A DNA stretch of 64,000 nucleotides from Aquisalimonas sp007126095 (lineage in GTDB: Bacteria > Pseudomonadota > Gammaproteobacteria > Nitrococcales > Aquisalimonadaceae). The stretch covers positions 1 to 64,000 of the forward strand of contig NZ_JBLWFT010000007.1 in the NCBI RefSeq assembly GCF_048323695.1, in the 5' to 3' direction. Of this stretch, positions 53,488 to 62,309 are shown in pieces. Within the stretch, counting starts at the first letter, position 1; each line of letters begins with the position of its first letter. The translations under genes and the position numbers were made by a program. The notes under the pieces were generated by a model. It searched no databases. It was not told where the DNA came from and saw nothing but the letters and a program-made list of their open reading frames with translations.

Positions 53488-54682
53488 TTTCGCCCGGTTT
53501 CCGGATGAGACCGGCCATTTTGGCCGTTATGGCGGGCAGTTCGTGCCCGAGACGCTCATGGCGCCTCTGCGGGAACTGCAGGATGCCTATGCGCGCTACC
53601 GGGACGATCCCGATTTCCGCGCCGAGTTCGAGCGCGACTGCAAGGACTTCGTCGGGCGGCCGTCGCCTTTGTATCTCGCCGAGCGCTGGAGCGAGAAGGT
53701 CGGCGGCGCGCGCATCTATCTCAAGCGCGAGGACCTCAACCACACCGGTGCGCACAAGATCAACAACACCATTGGCCAGGCCCTGCTCGCCAAGCGGATG
53801 GGCAAGACCCGGGTTATTGCCGAGACCGGTGCGGGGCAGCATGGCGTTGCGAGCGCCACCGTGGCTGCGCGGCTGGGTCTGGATTGTGTGGTCTACATGG
53901 GGGCGGACGACATCCAGCGCCAGTCGCCCAACGTCTACCGCATGCGTCTGCTGGGTGCCGAGGTGGTGCCGGTGACGTCCGGTTCGCGCACGCTCAAGGA
54001 CGCCCTCAACGAGGCCATGCGTGACTGGGTTGCCAACGTGGATGACACGTTCTACATCATCGGCACCGTGGCCGGGCCGCACCCCTATCCCATGATGGTG
54101 CGCGATTTCCAGGCCATCATCGGTCAGGAAACGCGGGAGCAGATGCTTGAGCGCGAGGGCCGGCTGCCCGATGCTCTGGTGGCGTGTGTAGGCGGTGGCT
54201 CCAACGCCATTGGTCTGTTCCGCCCGTTCCTGGAGGACCAGGAAGTCGCCCTGCACGGTGTGGAAGCCGGTGGCTACGGCGTCGCGACCGGTCAGCACGC
54301 CGCACCGTTGTGCGCGGGCCGCCCCGGCGTGCTGCACGGCAACCGCACCTACCTCATGGAGAACGACAACGGCCAGATCATCGGCACCCACTCCGTGTCT
54401 GCCGGGCTGGACTACCCCGGGGTGGGGCCGGAGCACGCCTGGCTCAAGGACATCAACCGTGCCGTGTACACATCGGTGACCGACGATGAAGCCCTGGCGG
54501 CATTCCATGAGGTGACCCGGACCGAGGGCATCATCCCGGCGCTGGAGACTGCGCATGCGCTGGCCTATGCGGAGAAACTCGCGCGGGAACTGGGCCCCGG
54601 GAAGAGCATCGTGGTCAATCTCTCCGGCCGGGGAGACAAGGACATTCAGACCGTCGCCGAACGGGAGGGGATTGAGCTGTGA
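53471..54682 (+). CDS. trpB: Tryptophan synthase beta subunit
   Basis: A 403-residue PLP enzyme that joins indole and serine. PLP is held by Lys96 in HTGAHKINNT, the phosphate loop is VACVGGGSNAIGLF, and RYGGQFVPETLMAP and GPEHAWLKDINRAVYTSVTD are typical. The start may be ATG 53471 or a GTG at 53450 with a better-spaced GAGG site; both overlap trpF. The stop overlaps the GTG of trpA by 4 nt. Confidence 0.98.
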   Translation: MQQSIDFARFPDETGHFGRYGGQFVPETLMAPLRELQDAYARYRDDPDFRAEFERDCKDFVGRPSPLYLAERWSEKVGGARIYLKREDLNHTGAHKINNTIGQALLAKRMGKTRVIAETGAGQHGVASATVAARLGLDCVVYMGADDIQRQSPNVYRMRLLGAEVVPVTSGSRTLKDALNEAMRDWVANVDDTFYIIGTVAGPHPYPMMVRDFQAIIGQETREQMLEREGRLPDALVACVGGGSNAIGLFRPFLEDQEVALHGVEAGGYGVATGQHAAPLCAGRPGVLHGNRTYLMENDNGQIIGTHSVSAGLDYPGVGPEHAWLKDINRAVYTSVTDDEALAAFHEVTRTEGIIPALETAHALAYAEKLARELGPGKSIVVNLSGRGDKDIQTVAEREGIEL

Positions 54683-55500
54683 GTCGTCTAGCCACTCGTT
54701 TCCAGGCGCTGCGTGAGCAGCAGCGTACCGCGCTGATCCCGTACATCACAGCCGGGGACCCGCACCCGGATCTCACGGTGCGGCTGATGCACGGCATGGT
54801 GGCCGCCGGTGCGGACGTGGTGGAGGTGGGCGTCCCCTTCTCCGATCCGATCGGCGATGGCCCGGTGATTCAGCAGGCGTGCGAGCGCGCCCTGTGCCAC
54901 AACGTCGGACTGCGGGACGTACTGGCCATGGTCCGCCGTTTCCGCGAGGACGACACAGAGACGCCCGTGGTGTTGATGGGGTACATGAATCCCATCGAGG
55001 TCATGGGCTATGCGGAATTTGCGAAGGCCGCACTGGAATCCGGCGTTGACGGCGTGTTAACCGTAGACATGCCGCTGGAGGAAATGGGCGACCTCGACGG
55101 ATTGCTTGCCGATTCCGGGCTGGACCCCGTGTTCCTGGTCGCACCCACGTCCACCGAGGAGCGCATGCAGACCATCTGCGAGCGAGCGGGCGGATTCGTT
55201 TACTACGTCTCGCTCAAAGGCGTTACGGGGGCGGCGAGCCTCGATGTGGACGCGGTGGGGCAACGGGTCGACCGCCTCCGGTCCATGACCGGGCTGCCGG
55301 TCGGTGTCGGGTTCGGTATCAGTGACGCGCCCACCGCCGCGCGCATGGCCGCGGTCGCCGATGCGGTGGTAGTGGGCAGCGCCCTGGTCCGGCGGATCGA
55401 GGCGAACCAGGACGACCTGGACAAGGCGCATGAAGCCGTCACCGAGCTGGTCGCCGACATGCGGCATGCCATGGATGCCGCGGCAGCGGCCAGTACCTGA
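54679..55500 (+). CDS. trpA: Tryptophan synthase alpha subunit
   Basis: A 273-residue TIM barrel that cleaves indole-3-glycerol phosphate and channels indole to TrpB. The catalytic pair Glu49 and Asp60 are in VVEVGVPFSDPIGDGPVIQ, at the same positions as in enteric enzymes. YYVSLKGVTGA and VGVGFGISDAPTAARMA bind phosphate. GTG start with the GTGA overlap to trpB. accD follows after 65 bp. Confidence 0.98.
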   Translation: MSRLATRFQALREQQRTALIPYITAGDPHPDLTVRLMHGMVAAGADVVEVGVPFSDPIGDGPVIQQACERALCHNVGLRDVLAMVRRFREDDTETPVVLMGYMNPIEVMGYAEFAKAALESGVDGVLTVDMPLEEMGDLDGLLADSGLDPVFLVAPTSTEERMQTICERAGGFVYYVSLKGVTGAASLDVDAVGQRVDRLRSMTGLPVGVGFGISDAPTAARMAAVADAVVVGSALVRRIEANQDDLDKAHEAVTELVADMRHAMDAAAAAST

Positions 55501-55565
55501 CCAGCCGGACAATGCGGGTCGGGCGCATCAACGCTTAACGTCATTGAATACAGGAACGCGACATC

Positions 55566-56480
55566 ATGAGCTGGTTTCAGAAACTCATGCCTTCCCGCAT
55601 CCGCACGGATGCGACGGAAAAGGCCCGCAGTCGCAGCGTGCCCGAAGGGCTCTGGACCAAATGCCCCGGGTGCAATGCCGTGCTGTACCGGCCGGAGGTC
55701 GAGCGCAACCACGAGGTCTGCCCCAAGTGCGGGCACCACATGCGCGTCACCGCCCGCATCCGCCTGGAGTCGCTGCTGGACAGTGACGATCTCACCGAGA
55801 TCGGCGCCGACGTGAAACCGGTGGACATGCTGCGTTTCAAGGACGGCAAGAAGTACAAGGACCGTCTCGCCCAGGCGCAGAAGAGCACCGGCGAAGACGA
55901 TGCCCTGGTGGTCTATCAGGGGCGACTCAAGGGGCGGCCCGTGGTGGCCTGCGCCTTCGAGTTCGAGTTCATGGGCGGCTCCATGGGCTCGGTGGTGGGT
56001 GAGCGGTTCGTGCGCGCAGCCAATATCGCGCTCGAGGAGCGAATCCCTCTGGTCTGTTTCACCGCCAGTGGCGGCGCCCGCATGCAGGAAGCGCTGTTCT
56101 CGCTCATGCAGATGGCCAAGACCAGCGCCGCGCTGGGCCGCATGCGCGAGGAGGGTGTGCCCTTCATCTCGGTACTCACCGACCCGACCATGGGTGGCGT
56201 CTCCGCCAGTCTGGCCATGCTCGGGGACGTCAATATCGCCGAGCCCGGTGCCCTGATCGGATTTGCAGGCCCGCGGGTGATCGAGCAGACGGTGCGCGAA
56301 ACCCTTCCGGAAGGGTTCCAGCGCGCCGAATTCCTGCTTGATCACGGCGCCATCGACATGATCGTCGACCGCCGCGAGATGCGCGATACGCTGGCGCGCC
56401 TGCTCGCCATGCTGACGCATCAGGCGTCGCCGGCGGCCGATCCCGCACCGGAGCCGTCGCCCGAAGAGGCGACTGGCTGA
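55566..56480 (+). CDS. accD: Acetyl-CoA carboxylase carboxyltransferase beta subunit
   Basis: A 304-residue subunit that with AccA moves CO2 from biotin to acetyl-CoA, the first step of fatty acid synthesis. The N-terminal Zn ribbon has Cys33, Cys36, Cys52 and Cys55. The crotonase-like core has EFEFMGGSMGSVVGERFVRA, CFTASGGARMQEALFSLMQM and VLTDPTMGGVSASLAMLGDV. The Zn part can bind its own mRNA in E. coli. The 65-bp leader has no obvious terminator, so it is likely read from the trp genes. folC starts 6 nt after it. Confidence 0.98.
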   Translation: MSWFQKLMPSRIRTDATEKARSRSVPEGLWTKCPGCNAVLYRPEVERNHEVCPKCGHHMRVTARIRLESLLDSDDLTEIGADVKPVDMLRFKDGKKYKDRLAQAQKSTGEDDALVVYQGRLKGRPVVACAFEFEFMGGSMGSVVGERFVRAANIALEERIPLVCFTASGGARMQEALFSLMQMAKTSAALGRMREEGVPFISVLTDPTMGGVSASLAMLGDVNIAEPGALIGFAGPRVIEQTVRETLPEGFQRAEFLLDHGAIDMIVDRREMRDTLARLLAMLTHQASPAADPAPEPSPEEATG

Positions 56481-56486
56481 CAGGGG

Positions 56487-57758
56487 ATGCGCTTCGACAC
56501 GCTGGACCAGTGGCTGCACTGGCAGGCCGGGCTCCATCCCCGCGCCATCGACCCCGGGCTGGAGCGGGTCGGGGAAGTGGCGGACCGGCTCGGCCTGCGG
56601 CCGGTGGCCATGCCGGTAATCACGGTTGCCGGAACCAACGGCAAGGGCTCGTCGGTGGCGCTGCTGGAGGCGATGTTCCGCGCCGGCGGCTACTCCACGG
56701 GCGCCTACACCTCCCCCCATCTGCTGCGCTACAACGAACGCATTCGCATCGATGGCGACAACGCCTCCGATGCGGCGATCATGGCGGCGTTCGACGCCAT
56801 CGATCAGGCCCGTGGCGAAATCACCCTGAGCTACTTCGAGTTCGGCACCCTGGCGGCACTGTGGCTGTGTCGAGAGTCCGGTGTCGACGTGGCCCTGCTG
56901 GAGGTGGGCCTGGGCGGGCGACTGGATGCCGTGAACATCGTTGATGCGGATGTGGCGTTGATCACCAGCATCGGCCTGGATCACTCCGAGTGGCTCGGGC
57001 CGGACCGGGAACGCATCGGTCGCGAGAAGGCCGGCATTCTCCGTGCGCGCGTCCCTGGGGTGTTCGCCGGGGATGCCATGCCCGACACCATCCGTGGCAT
57101 GGCCACGGAGCTGGATGCGCCGCTGCGAGTGGCGGACGAGGACTACACCTGGCATGTGGGGGGCGATGGCAGCTGGTCATGGCAGCAGGGCGACGCCGAG
57201 CTCCACGGCCTTCCGCAGCCCGCGCTGCCGGGCCCGATGCAGTACCGTAATGCCGCGGGCGTTCTGGCCGTGCTGAATGCGTTCGGCGACAGGTTGCCCC
57301 TGCGCGAAGAGGCCTTGCGCGACGGGTTGCGCGAGGCCCGGCTGCCGGGGCGTTTGCACGTGCGTCCCGGAGCGGTAGAGTGGCTGTTCGATGTCGCTCA
57401 CAACGGCGACGCCGTGGGCGTACTCGCAGCGGAGCTCGAGCGCCGGCCGGTGCCGGGGCGTTGTTTCGCCGTCTTCGCCATCATGGCGCGCAAGGAGCTG
57501 ACACCGGTGCTGGATGCCCTCGCCGGCCGGGTGGACGCCTGGTGCCCCCTGCTGTTGCCCGACGAGGATATCCGGCCGGCAGACGACGTCGAAACAGTGC
57601 TGCGCGAGCGCAGTGCCGCGGTCGCGGTGACCGGTACGCCGGACACATTGCGGGAGTGGCTGGATCAGACCACCGAACCCGGCGACCGCGTGCTGGTATT
57701 CGGATCGTTCCGGACCGTCGAAGAGATGATGCGCGTAACCGGGATGGCTGACGGGTGA
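56487..57758 (+). CDS. folC: Dihydrofolate synthase / folylpolyglutamate synthase
   Basis: A 423-residue Mur-ligase-fold enzyme that adds Glu to dihydropteroate and to folates. P-loop VAGTNGKGSSVALLEAMFRA (near 48), TSPHLLRYNERIRIDG, DVALLEVGLGGRLDAVN and ITSIGLDHSEWLG. It starts 6 nt after accD, the usual gene order in gammaproteobacteria, and is followed by the SPOR gene. Confidence 0.96.
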   Translation: MRFDTLDQWLHWQAGLHPRAIDPGLERVGEVADRLGLRPVAMPVITVAGTNGKGSSVALLEAMFRAGGYSTGAYTSPHLLRYNERIRIDGDNASDAAIMAAFDAIDQARGEITLSYFEFGTLAALWLCRESGVDVALLEVGLGGRLDAVNIVDADVALITSIGLDHSEWLGPDRERIGREKAGILRARVPGVFAGDAMPDTIRGMATELDAPLRVADEDYTWHVGGDGSWSWQQGDAELHGLPQPALPGPMQYRNAAGVLAVLNAFGDRLPLREEALRDGLREARLPGRLHVRPGAVEWLFDVAHNGDAVGVLAAELERRPVPGRCFAVFAIMARKELTPVLDALAGRVDAWCPLLLPDEDIRPADDVETVLRERSAAVAVTGTPDTLREWLDQTTEPGDRVLVFGSFRTVEEMMRVTGMADG

Positions 57759-57817
57759 ATCCGGAGGCTCTGGCGCAGGGAGCAGGCAGTCGGTGACGAG
57801 CAAGCGAGGAATGTCCA

Positions 57818-58528
57818 TTGCAGCAACATCATAAGCAGCGGCTGATCGGTGCGGTCGTCGTGGTCGCACTCGCGGTGATCTTTCTGCCCATGTTGTTGCA
57901 GGGGCCAGTGGATCGTGGCACCACGGACATGGCCATGGATATTCCCCCACGGCCGCAGGTGGAGCAGGGCCCGGCCGACGCGGACCAGCCCGAGCCCGAT
58001 AGCGAGCCCGCCCCGGCCCCGGATGAACCCGGCGAGGCGGTCTCCGAACTGGAGGCCGTGCCCCTGCCGCAGTCCGACCGCGCGGAGGTGGAGGACGACG
58101 AACCGGGTGACGCGCCGCCGCCGGAACCGGTGCCCGAGGAGGACACGCCCGAGGAGACGGCAGACGCGACGCCCGACGACGCGACGCCGGAGGATGCGAC
58201 GCCGGAGGATGCGACGCCGGAGGATGCCGGGGCGGAGGATGCCGGGGCGGAGGATGCCGGGGCGGAGACCGCAGGCGAGGATGACGAGCTGGCGTCATGG
58301 GCCGTCCAGGTCGGGAGTTTCACCAGCGAGAGTAATGCGCTGGGCCTGCGGGACCGACTGCGGGACCAGGGGTTTTCCGCCTACGTGGATCGTCTGGAAC
58401 GTGACGGGCAGGATCCCACCTATCGCCTGAGGGTCGGACCAGTGGTCGAACGCGACGCGGCCGAGGCGCTTCTCGAGGATCTGCAGGAGGACGCCGACCT
58501 GGATGGCCTGGTGGTGTCGCACCCATGA
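57818..58528 (+). CDS. SPOR-domain inner-membrane protein with pentapeptide repeats
   Basis: A 236-residue bitopic protein: short cytoplasmic tail, one helix about 10-28 (LIGAVVVVALAVIFLPMLLQ), an acidic Pro-rich periplasmic linker, and a SPOR domain from about 155 (SWAVQVGSFTSESNALGLRD) that binds denuded septal glycan. The linker holds ATPED three times and AGAED two to three times, coded by 15-bp tandem repeats (about 58186-58265). The start is a TTG at 57818 with GAGGAA before it, the only in-frame choice near. This slot between folC and cvpA holds DedD-like proteins in related bacteria. Confidence 0.88.
   Translation: MQQHHKQRLIGAVVVVALAVIFLPMLLQGPVDRGTTDMAMDIPPRPQVEQGPADADQPEPDSEPAPAPDEPGEAVSELEAVPLPQSDRAEVEDDEPGDAPPPEPVPEEDTPEETADATPDDATPEDATPEDATPEDAGAEDAGAEDAGAETAGEDDELASWAVQVGSFTSESNALGLRDRLRDQGFSAYVDRLERDGQDPTYRLRVGPVVERDAAEALLEDLQEDADLDGLVVSHP
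58186..58265 (+). repeat. 15-bp tandem repeat tract in SPOR gene
   Basis: GCGACGCCGGAGGAT is repeated about three times after a diverged first copy (58186-58226), then GCCGGGGCGGAGGAT about three times. Unit length is a multiple of three, so copy-number change keeps the frame and would only alter linker length. Confidence 0.8.
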
Positions 58529-58619
58529 GCCTGACTGTGGCGTTGCCGGTGGCTTTCTCGTGCGAGCCCCCTTTGCTACTATTGCGCTCCCCGTGCTGCC
58601 CCGGCGCTGATTTCCGCCC

Positions 58620-59192
58620 ATGAACTGGCTCGACTACGCCATCCTCGCCGTCATCGTCCTGTCCGCACTGATCAGCCTGATCAGGGGCTTCGTGCGCGAA
58701 GTGATCTCGCTGGTGGTCTGGGTGGCGGCGTTCTGGATCAGCATCCGCTATGCCGACCGGCTGGCTGTCTACCTTGCCGACTACATCGCGTCACCGACGC
58801 TTCAGTTGGGTGTTGCCTTCGTCGCGCTGTTCGTGGTCACGCTGATCATCGGCGCCATCATCAACTATGTGGCCGGGCAGTTCGTCGGGCGTACCGGCCT
58901 GACCGGAACCGACCGTTACATCGGCGTTATTTTCGGGCTACTGCGTGGCGTTGTCGTGGTCGGGGTGCTGGTGCTGGCCGCCGGTCTGACTGCACTGCCG
59001 CGTGAGCCCTGGTGGCAGGAGTCGGTGGTGGTGCATCACTTTCAGCCCTGGGTCTGCGATATCGGCGTGCGTGAGTGGCTGGATGGCCTCACTGTGTACG
59101 CGCCGTTGACCGAAGACCCTGAGAACGAGGGGACGCCTGCTCCAGAGTACTGGCAGGAGTTCTGTAACGATGCCGGAGCCGGGGACGACTGA
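58620..59192 (+). CDS. cvpA: CvpA family inner-membrane protein
   Basis: A 190-residue membrane protein with four helices (about 5-25, 28-48, 65-88, 100-125) and a C-terminal tail. NWLDYAILAVIVLSALISLI, RGFVREVISLVVWVAAFWIS and RGVVVVGVLVLAAGLTALPR follow the CvpA family, needed for colicin V export in E. coli and for surface life. Its place before purF is strongly conserved. Confidence 0.95.
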   Translation: MNWLDYAILAVIVLSALISLIRGFVREVISLVVWVAAFWISIRYADRLAVYLADYIASPTLQLGVAFVALFVVTLIIGAIINYVAGQFVGRTGLTGTDRYIGVIFGLLRGVVVVGVLVLAAGLTALPREPWWQESVVVHHFQPWVCDIGVREWLDGLTVYAPLTEDPENEGTPAPEYWQEFCNDAGAGDD

Positions 59193-59231
59193 GCGCCGGC
59201 GGCAATACCGAGCAGAGAGGTTCCATCGCGC

Positions 59232-60743
59232 ATGTGCGGCATTATTGGAATGGTGGCCCACGGGCCCGTCAATCAGGCCATCTACGACGGTCTGACCGTG
59301 CTCCAGCATCGCGGACAGGATGCCGCCGGGATCATGACCTGGGACGACGGGCGGTTGTACCTTCGCAAGCGCAACGGTCTGGTGCGTGACGTCTTCCGCA
59401 CCGAGCACATGCTCCAGCTGCGCGGCCACATCGGCATCGGCCATGTGCGCTATCCGACGGCCGGCTGCTCCAGCAGCGCCGAGGCGCAGCCCTTCTACGT
59501 GAACTCACCCTACGGCATCAGCCTGGCGCATAACGGCAACCTCACCAATGCCGAGGAACTCAAGGACGAGCTCTTCCGCGAGGATCTCCGCCACATCAAT
59601 ACCGATTCCGACTCCGAGATCCTGCTCAACGTCTTTGCCCATGAGCTGGCGCGCCCCGGCAAGCTGAAAGTCGGTGTGGATGACATCTTCGATGCGGTGG
59701 CCGGCGTGCATCGGCGTAGCCGCGGCGGCTACGCGGCAGTGGCGATGATCAACGGCTACGGCATGCTGGCGTTCCGTGACCCTCATGGTATTCGCCCGGT
59801 GTGCTTCGGCGAGCGGGAGACGCCGCAGGGCATGGAGTATCTGGTGGCGTCGGAGAGCGTCGCCATGGATACCCTGGGCTTCCGGCTCATTCGCGAACTG
59901 GAGCCCGGTGAGGCGGTGTTCGTGACCCTCGACGGCAAGCTGCACACGCGCCAGTGCGCCGACAATCCCACCAACGCGCCCTGCCTGTTCGAGTACGTCT
60001 ACCTGGCGCGGCCGGATTCCATCATCGACAACGTGGCCGTCTACAAGGCCCGCCTGCGCATGGGCCAGACCCTGGCGGCAAAGATCGAGCGCGACTGGCC
60101 CGATCACGACATCGACGTGGTCATCCCGGTGCCGGACACCAGCCGGACTTCGGCCCTGGAAATGGCCCAGCACCTGGGCGTGAAGTACCGGGAAGGGTTC
60201 ATCAAGAACCGATATATCGGTCGCACGTTCATCATGCCGGGCCAGCAGCAGCGGCAGAAATCGGTGCGCCAGAAGCTCAACCCAATTGGTCTGGAGTTCA
60301 AGGGCAAGAACGTGCTGCTGGTGGATGACTCCATTGTCCGCGGAACCACCTGCGACCAGATCATCGAGATGGCGCGGGATGAGGGGGCGCGCAATGTCTA
60401 CTTTGCCTCTGCCGCGCCCCCCGTGCGTTACCCCAACGTCTACGGCATCGACATGCCGTCCGCGCGGGAGCTCATTGCGCACGGGCGCAGCGAGGAGGAG
60501 GTTGCGCGGCTCATCGGTGCCGACCGGCTCATCTACCAGGATCTGGGCGATCTCGTTACCGCCGTGCAGCAGGGCAATCCGCGGCTGGCGGGGTTTGATG
60601 CCTCCTGTTTCAATGGCGAATACGTGACCGGCGACGTGACCGAAGCGTATCTGGACGAGCTCGAAGAGCAGCGCAACGATCAGGCCAAGAGCACCCGCGA
60701 TGCCGACCACGCCCTGATCGATCTTCACAGTGCCCCGGACTGA
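59232..60743 (+). CDS. purF: Amidophosphoribosyltransferase
   Basis: A 503-residue enzyme for the first committed step of purine synthesis: PRPP plus glutamine to phosphoribosylamine. The class II amidotransferase nucleophile is Cys2 (MCGIIGMVAHG), exposed after Met removal. HRGQDAAGIMTWD, HNGNLTNAEELKDELF and the PRPP loop VLLVDDSIVRGTTCDQIIEM (near 358) are seen. It lies 39 bp after cvpA and is probably transcribed with it. Confidence 0.98.
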   Translation: MCGIIGMVAHGPVNQAIYDGLTVLQHRGQDAAGIMTWDDGRLYLRKRNGLVRDVFRTEHMLQLRGHIGIGHVRYPTAGCSSSAEAQPFYVNSPYGISLAHNGNLTNAEELKDELFREDLRHINTDSDSEILLNVFAHELARPGKLKVGVDDIFDAVAGVHRRSRGGYAAVAMINGYGMLAFRDPHGIRPVCFGERETPQGMEYLVASESVAMDTLGFRLIRELEPGEAVFVTLDGKLHTRQCADNPTNAPCLFEYVYLARPDSIIDNVAVYKARLRMGQTLAAKIERDWPDHDIDVVIPVPDTSRTSALEMAQHLGVKYREGFIKNRYIGRTFIMPGQQQRQKSVRQKLNPIGLEFKGKNVLLVDDSIVRGTTCDQIIEMARDEGARNVYFASAAPPVRYPNVYGIDMPSARELIAHGRSEEEVARLIGADRLIYQDLGDLVTAVQQGNPRLAGFDASCFNGEYVTGDVTEAYLDELEEQRNDQAKSTRDADHALIDLHSAPD

Positions 60744-60771
60744 GTGCTGGCTGGCGCGGCGCTGTGCCGGT

Positions 60772-60800
60772 TTGACAAGGGCAGGGGCGTTCCATAGAGT
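60772..60800 (+). promoter_or_regulatory. Sigma-70 promoter of metZ
   Basis: A consensus -35 TTGACA (60772-60777) is separated by 17 nt from TAGAGT (60795-60800). Transcription would start near 60807, exactly at the 5' edge of the RNA element described next. Confidence 0.75.
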
Positions 60801-60806
60801 GCTCTC

Positions 60807-60905
60807 GAGGCGCTGATTTGACCGTTTCAGCTTGCGGGCGCCGAAGGTGTACCGGTGGGTGTGGACCGCCATGCCGGGAGGCCTTGAACAAATGCCGCTA
60901 AAGCG
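60807..60905 (+). ncRNA. SAM-II-type riboswitch upstream of metZ
   Basis: The core fits the SAM-II (SAM-alpha) consensus. Stem P1 is GGCGC (60809-60813) with GCGCC (60838-60842). The conserved loop TGATTTGACCG begins at 60814 and is followed by TTTCAGCTTGC (60825-60835). The 3' strand has AACAAATG then CCGCTAAAG (60887-60903), where GCTAAA can pair with TTT(C)AGC of the 5' loop to form the pseudoknot. L3 is enlarged by about 44 nt (60843-60886) with AAGG/CCTT (60844-60847, 60882-60885) closing a possible extra stem. SAM binding would lower expression of metZ, a methionine gene, which fits. Confidence 0.8.
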
Positions 60906-61065
60906 AGGGAGTCCAGCTTTCTTGCTCCGGGCGTCGCCCGGGTCCCGCCTGCTTCGCGTCCGCTTCGGTTGAATCACTGAGGGCGGCCATCCGGTCATTG
61001 CTGACCGGGTTGCCGTTGATCGGTTCGATGCTGCGTCTCCCGACTGGCATGACGAGGATGGTTGC

Positions 61066-62253
61066 ATGACCCACGATCACGAGCGAAGGGGATTCGATAC
61101 GGAGGCAGTCCGGGGCGGGCAGGTCCGTACCGGCGAGCAGGAGCAGTCCGAGCCGCTGTTTCTGTCGTCGAGTTTCACTTTCGACAGTGCGGCGCAGGCG
61201 GCGGCGCGCTTCGGCGGTGACGAGCCCGGGAACATCTACTCCCGTTTCACCAATCCGACCGTGCGGACCTTCGAGAAGCGGCTGGCGGGCCTGGAAGGCG
61301 GCGAGGCGTGTGTTGCCACATCGTCGGGGATGGCCGCCATCAATGCCATGTGCATGGCGCTGCTGCGCTCGGGGGATCACATTGTCTGTTCGCGGGGGGT
61401 CTTCGGCACAACCACCTCTCTATTCACCCGGATTCTGCCCAAGTTCGGGGTCGAGACCACCTTTGTCTCACCCACCGACTACGACGGCTGGCAGCAGGCG
61501 ATCCGGCCAGAGACGCGGTTGCTGTTTCTCGAGACGCCGTCGAACCCGCTGACCGAAGTGGCCGACATCGCCTGGATCGCGGAGCTGGCCCATGCCCACA
61601 ATTGCGTGATGGTGGTGGACAACTGCTTCTGTACCCCGGCATTGCAGCGCCCGCTGGAACTGGGGGCCGACCTGGTCATCCATTCCGCAACCAAGTATCT
61701 GGACGGGCAGGGGCGCTGCGTCGGTGGCGCCGTGGTCGGCGACGCCAAGCGCGTGGGCGAGGACATCTTCGGCATGCTACGCACGGCGGGGCCCACCATG
61801 AGCCCGTTCAACGCCTGGGTTTTCATCAAGGGGCTGGAGACGTTGCGGCTGCGCATGCGCGCCCACTCCGAGAACGCCCAGGCACTGGCGGACTGGCTCC
61901 AGCATCACCCGCGCGTGTCCCGCGTGAACTACCCGGGGCTGGCTGCGCATCCGCAGCACGCACTGGCCAGTCGGCAGCAGCTCGGCTACGGCGGTATTCT
62001 GTCGTTCGAAGTGGCCGGTGAGCGCGAGGCGGCCTGGCGGGTGGTCGACGGCACGGAGATGATCTCCATTACTGCCAACCTGGGTGACGCCAAGAGCACG
62101 ATCACCCATCCGGCGAGCACCACCCATGGCCGGATCTCCCAAGAGGAGCGCGACGCCTCCGGAATCACAGAGGGGTTGCTGCGGGTCTCCGTGGGGCTGG
62201 AGGATGTGGCTGACATCCAGGCCGACCTGGAGCGCGCGCTGGACGCGATCTGA
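61066..62253 (+). CDS. metZ: O-succinylhomoserine sulfhydrylase
   Basis: A 395-residue PLP enzyme of the Cys/Met metabolism family that makes homocysteine from O-succinylhomoserine and sulfide. PLP is held by Lys210 in HSATKYLDGQGRCVG; YSRFTNPTVRTFEKRLAGLE, ATSSGMAAINAMCMALL and VDNCFCTPALQRPLELGADL are typical of MetZ. GAGG at 61054-61057 is the ribosome site. purF-metZ order and the SAM-II leader both support the name; MetB/MetC activity cannot be ruled out by sequence alone. Confidence 0.95.
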   Translation: MTHDHERRGFDTEAVRGGQVRTGEQEQSEPLFLSSSFTFDSAAQAAARFGGDEPGNIYSRFTNPTVRTFEKRLAGLEGGEACVATSSGMAAINAMCMALLRSGDHIVCSRGVFGTTTSLFTRILPKFGVETTFVSPTDYDGWQQAIRPETRLLFLETPSNPLTEVADIAWIAELAHAHNCVMVVDNCFCTPALQRPLELGADLVIHSATKYLDGQGRCVGGAVVGDAKRVGEDIFGMLRTAGPTMSPFNAWVFIKGLETLRLRMRAHSENAQALADWLQHHPRVSRVNYPGLAAHPQHALASRQQLGYGGILSFEVAGEREAAWRVVDGTEMISITANLGDAKSTITHPASTTHGRISQEERDASGITEGLLRVSVGLEDVADIQADLERALDAI

Positions 62254-62309
62254 ACGGCATCCCGGTCGTGTGGCCCGGATCGCCGGAGACCAACTGGCAA
62301 GGGGGACGC

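Noticed and set aside
55203..57155. Long minus-strand open frame of 650 codons
   Set aside because: Antisense to trpA, accD and folC; no conserved motif.
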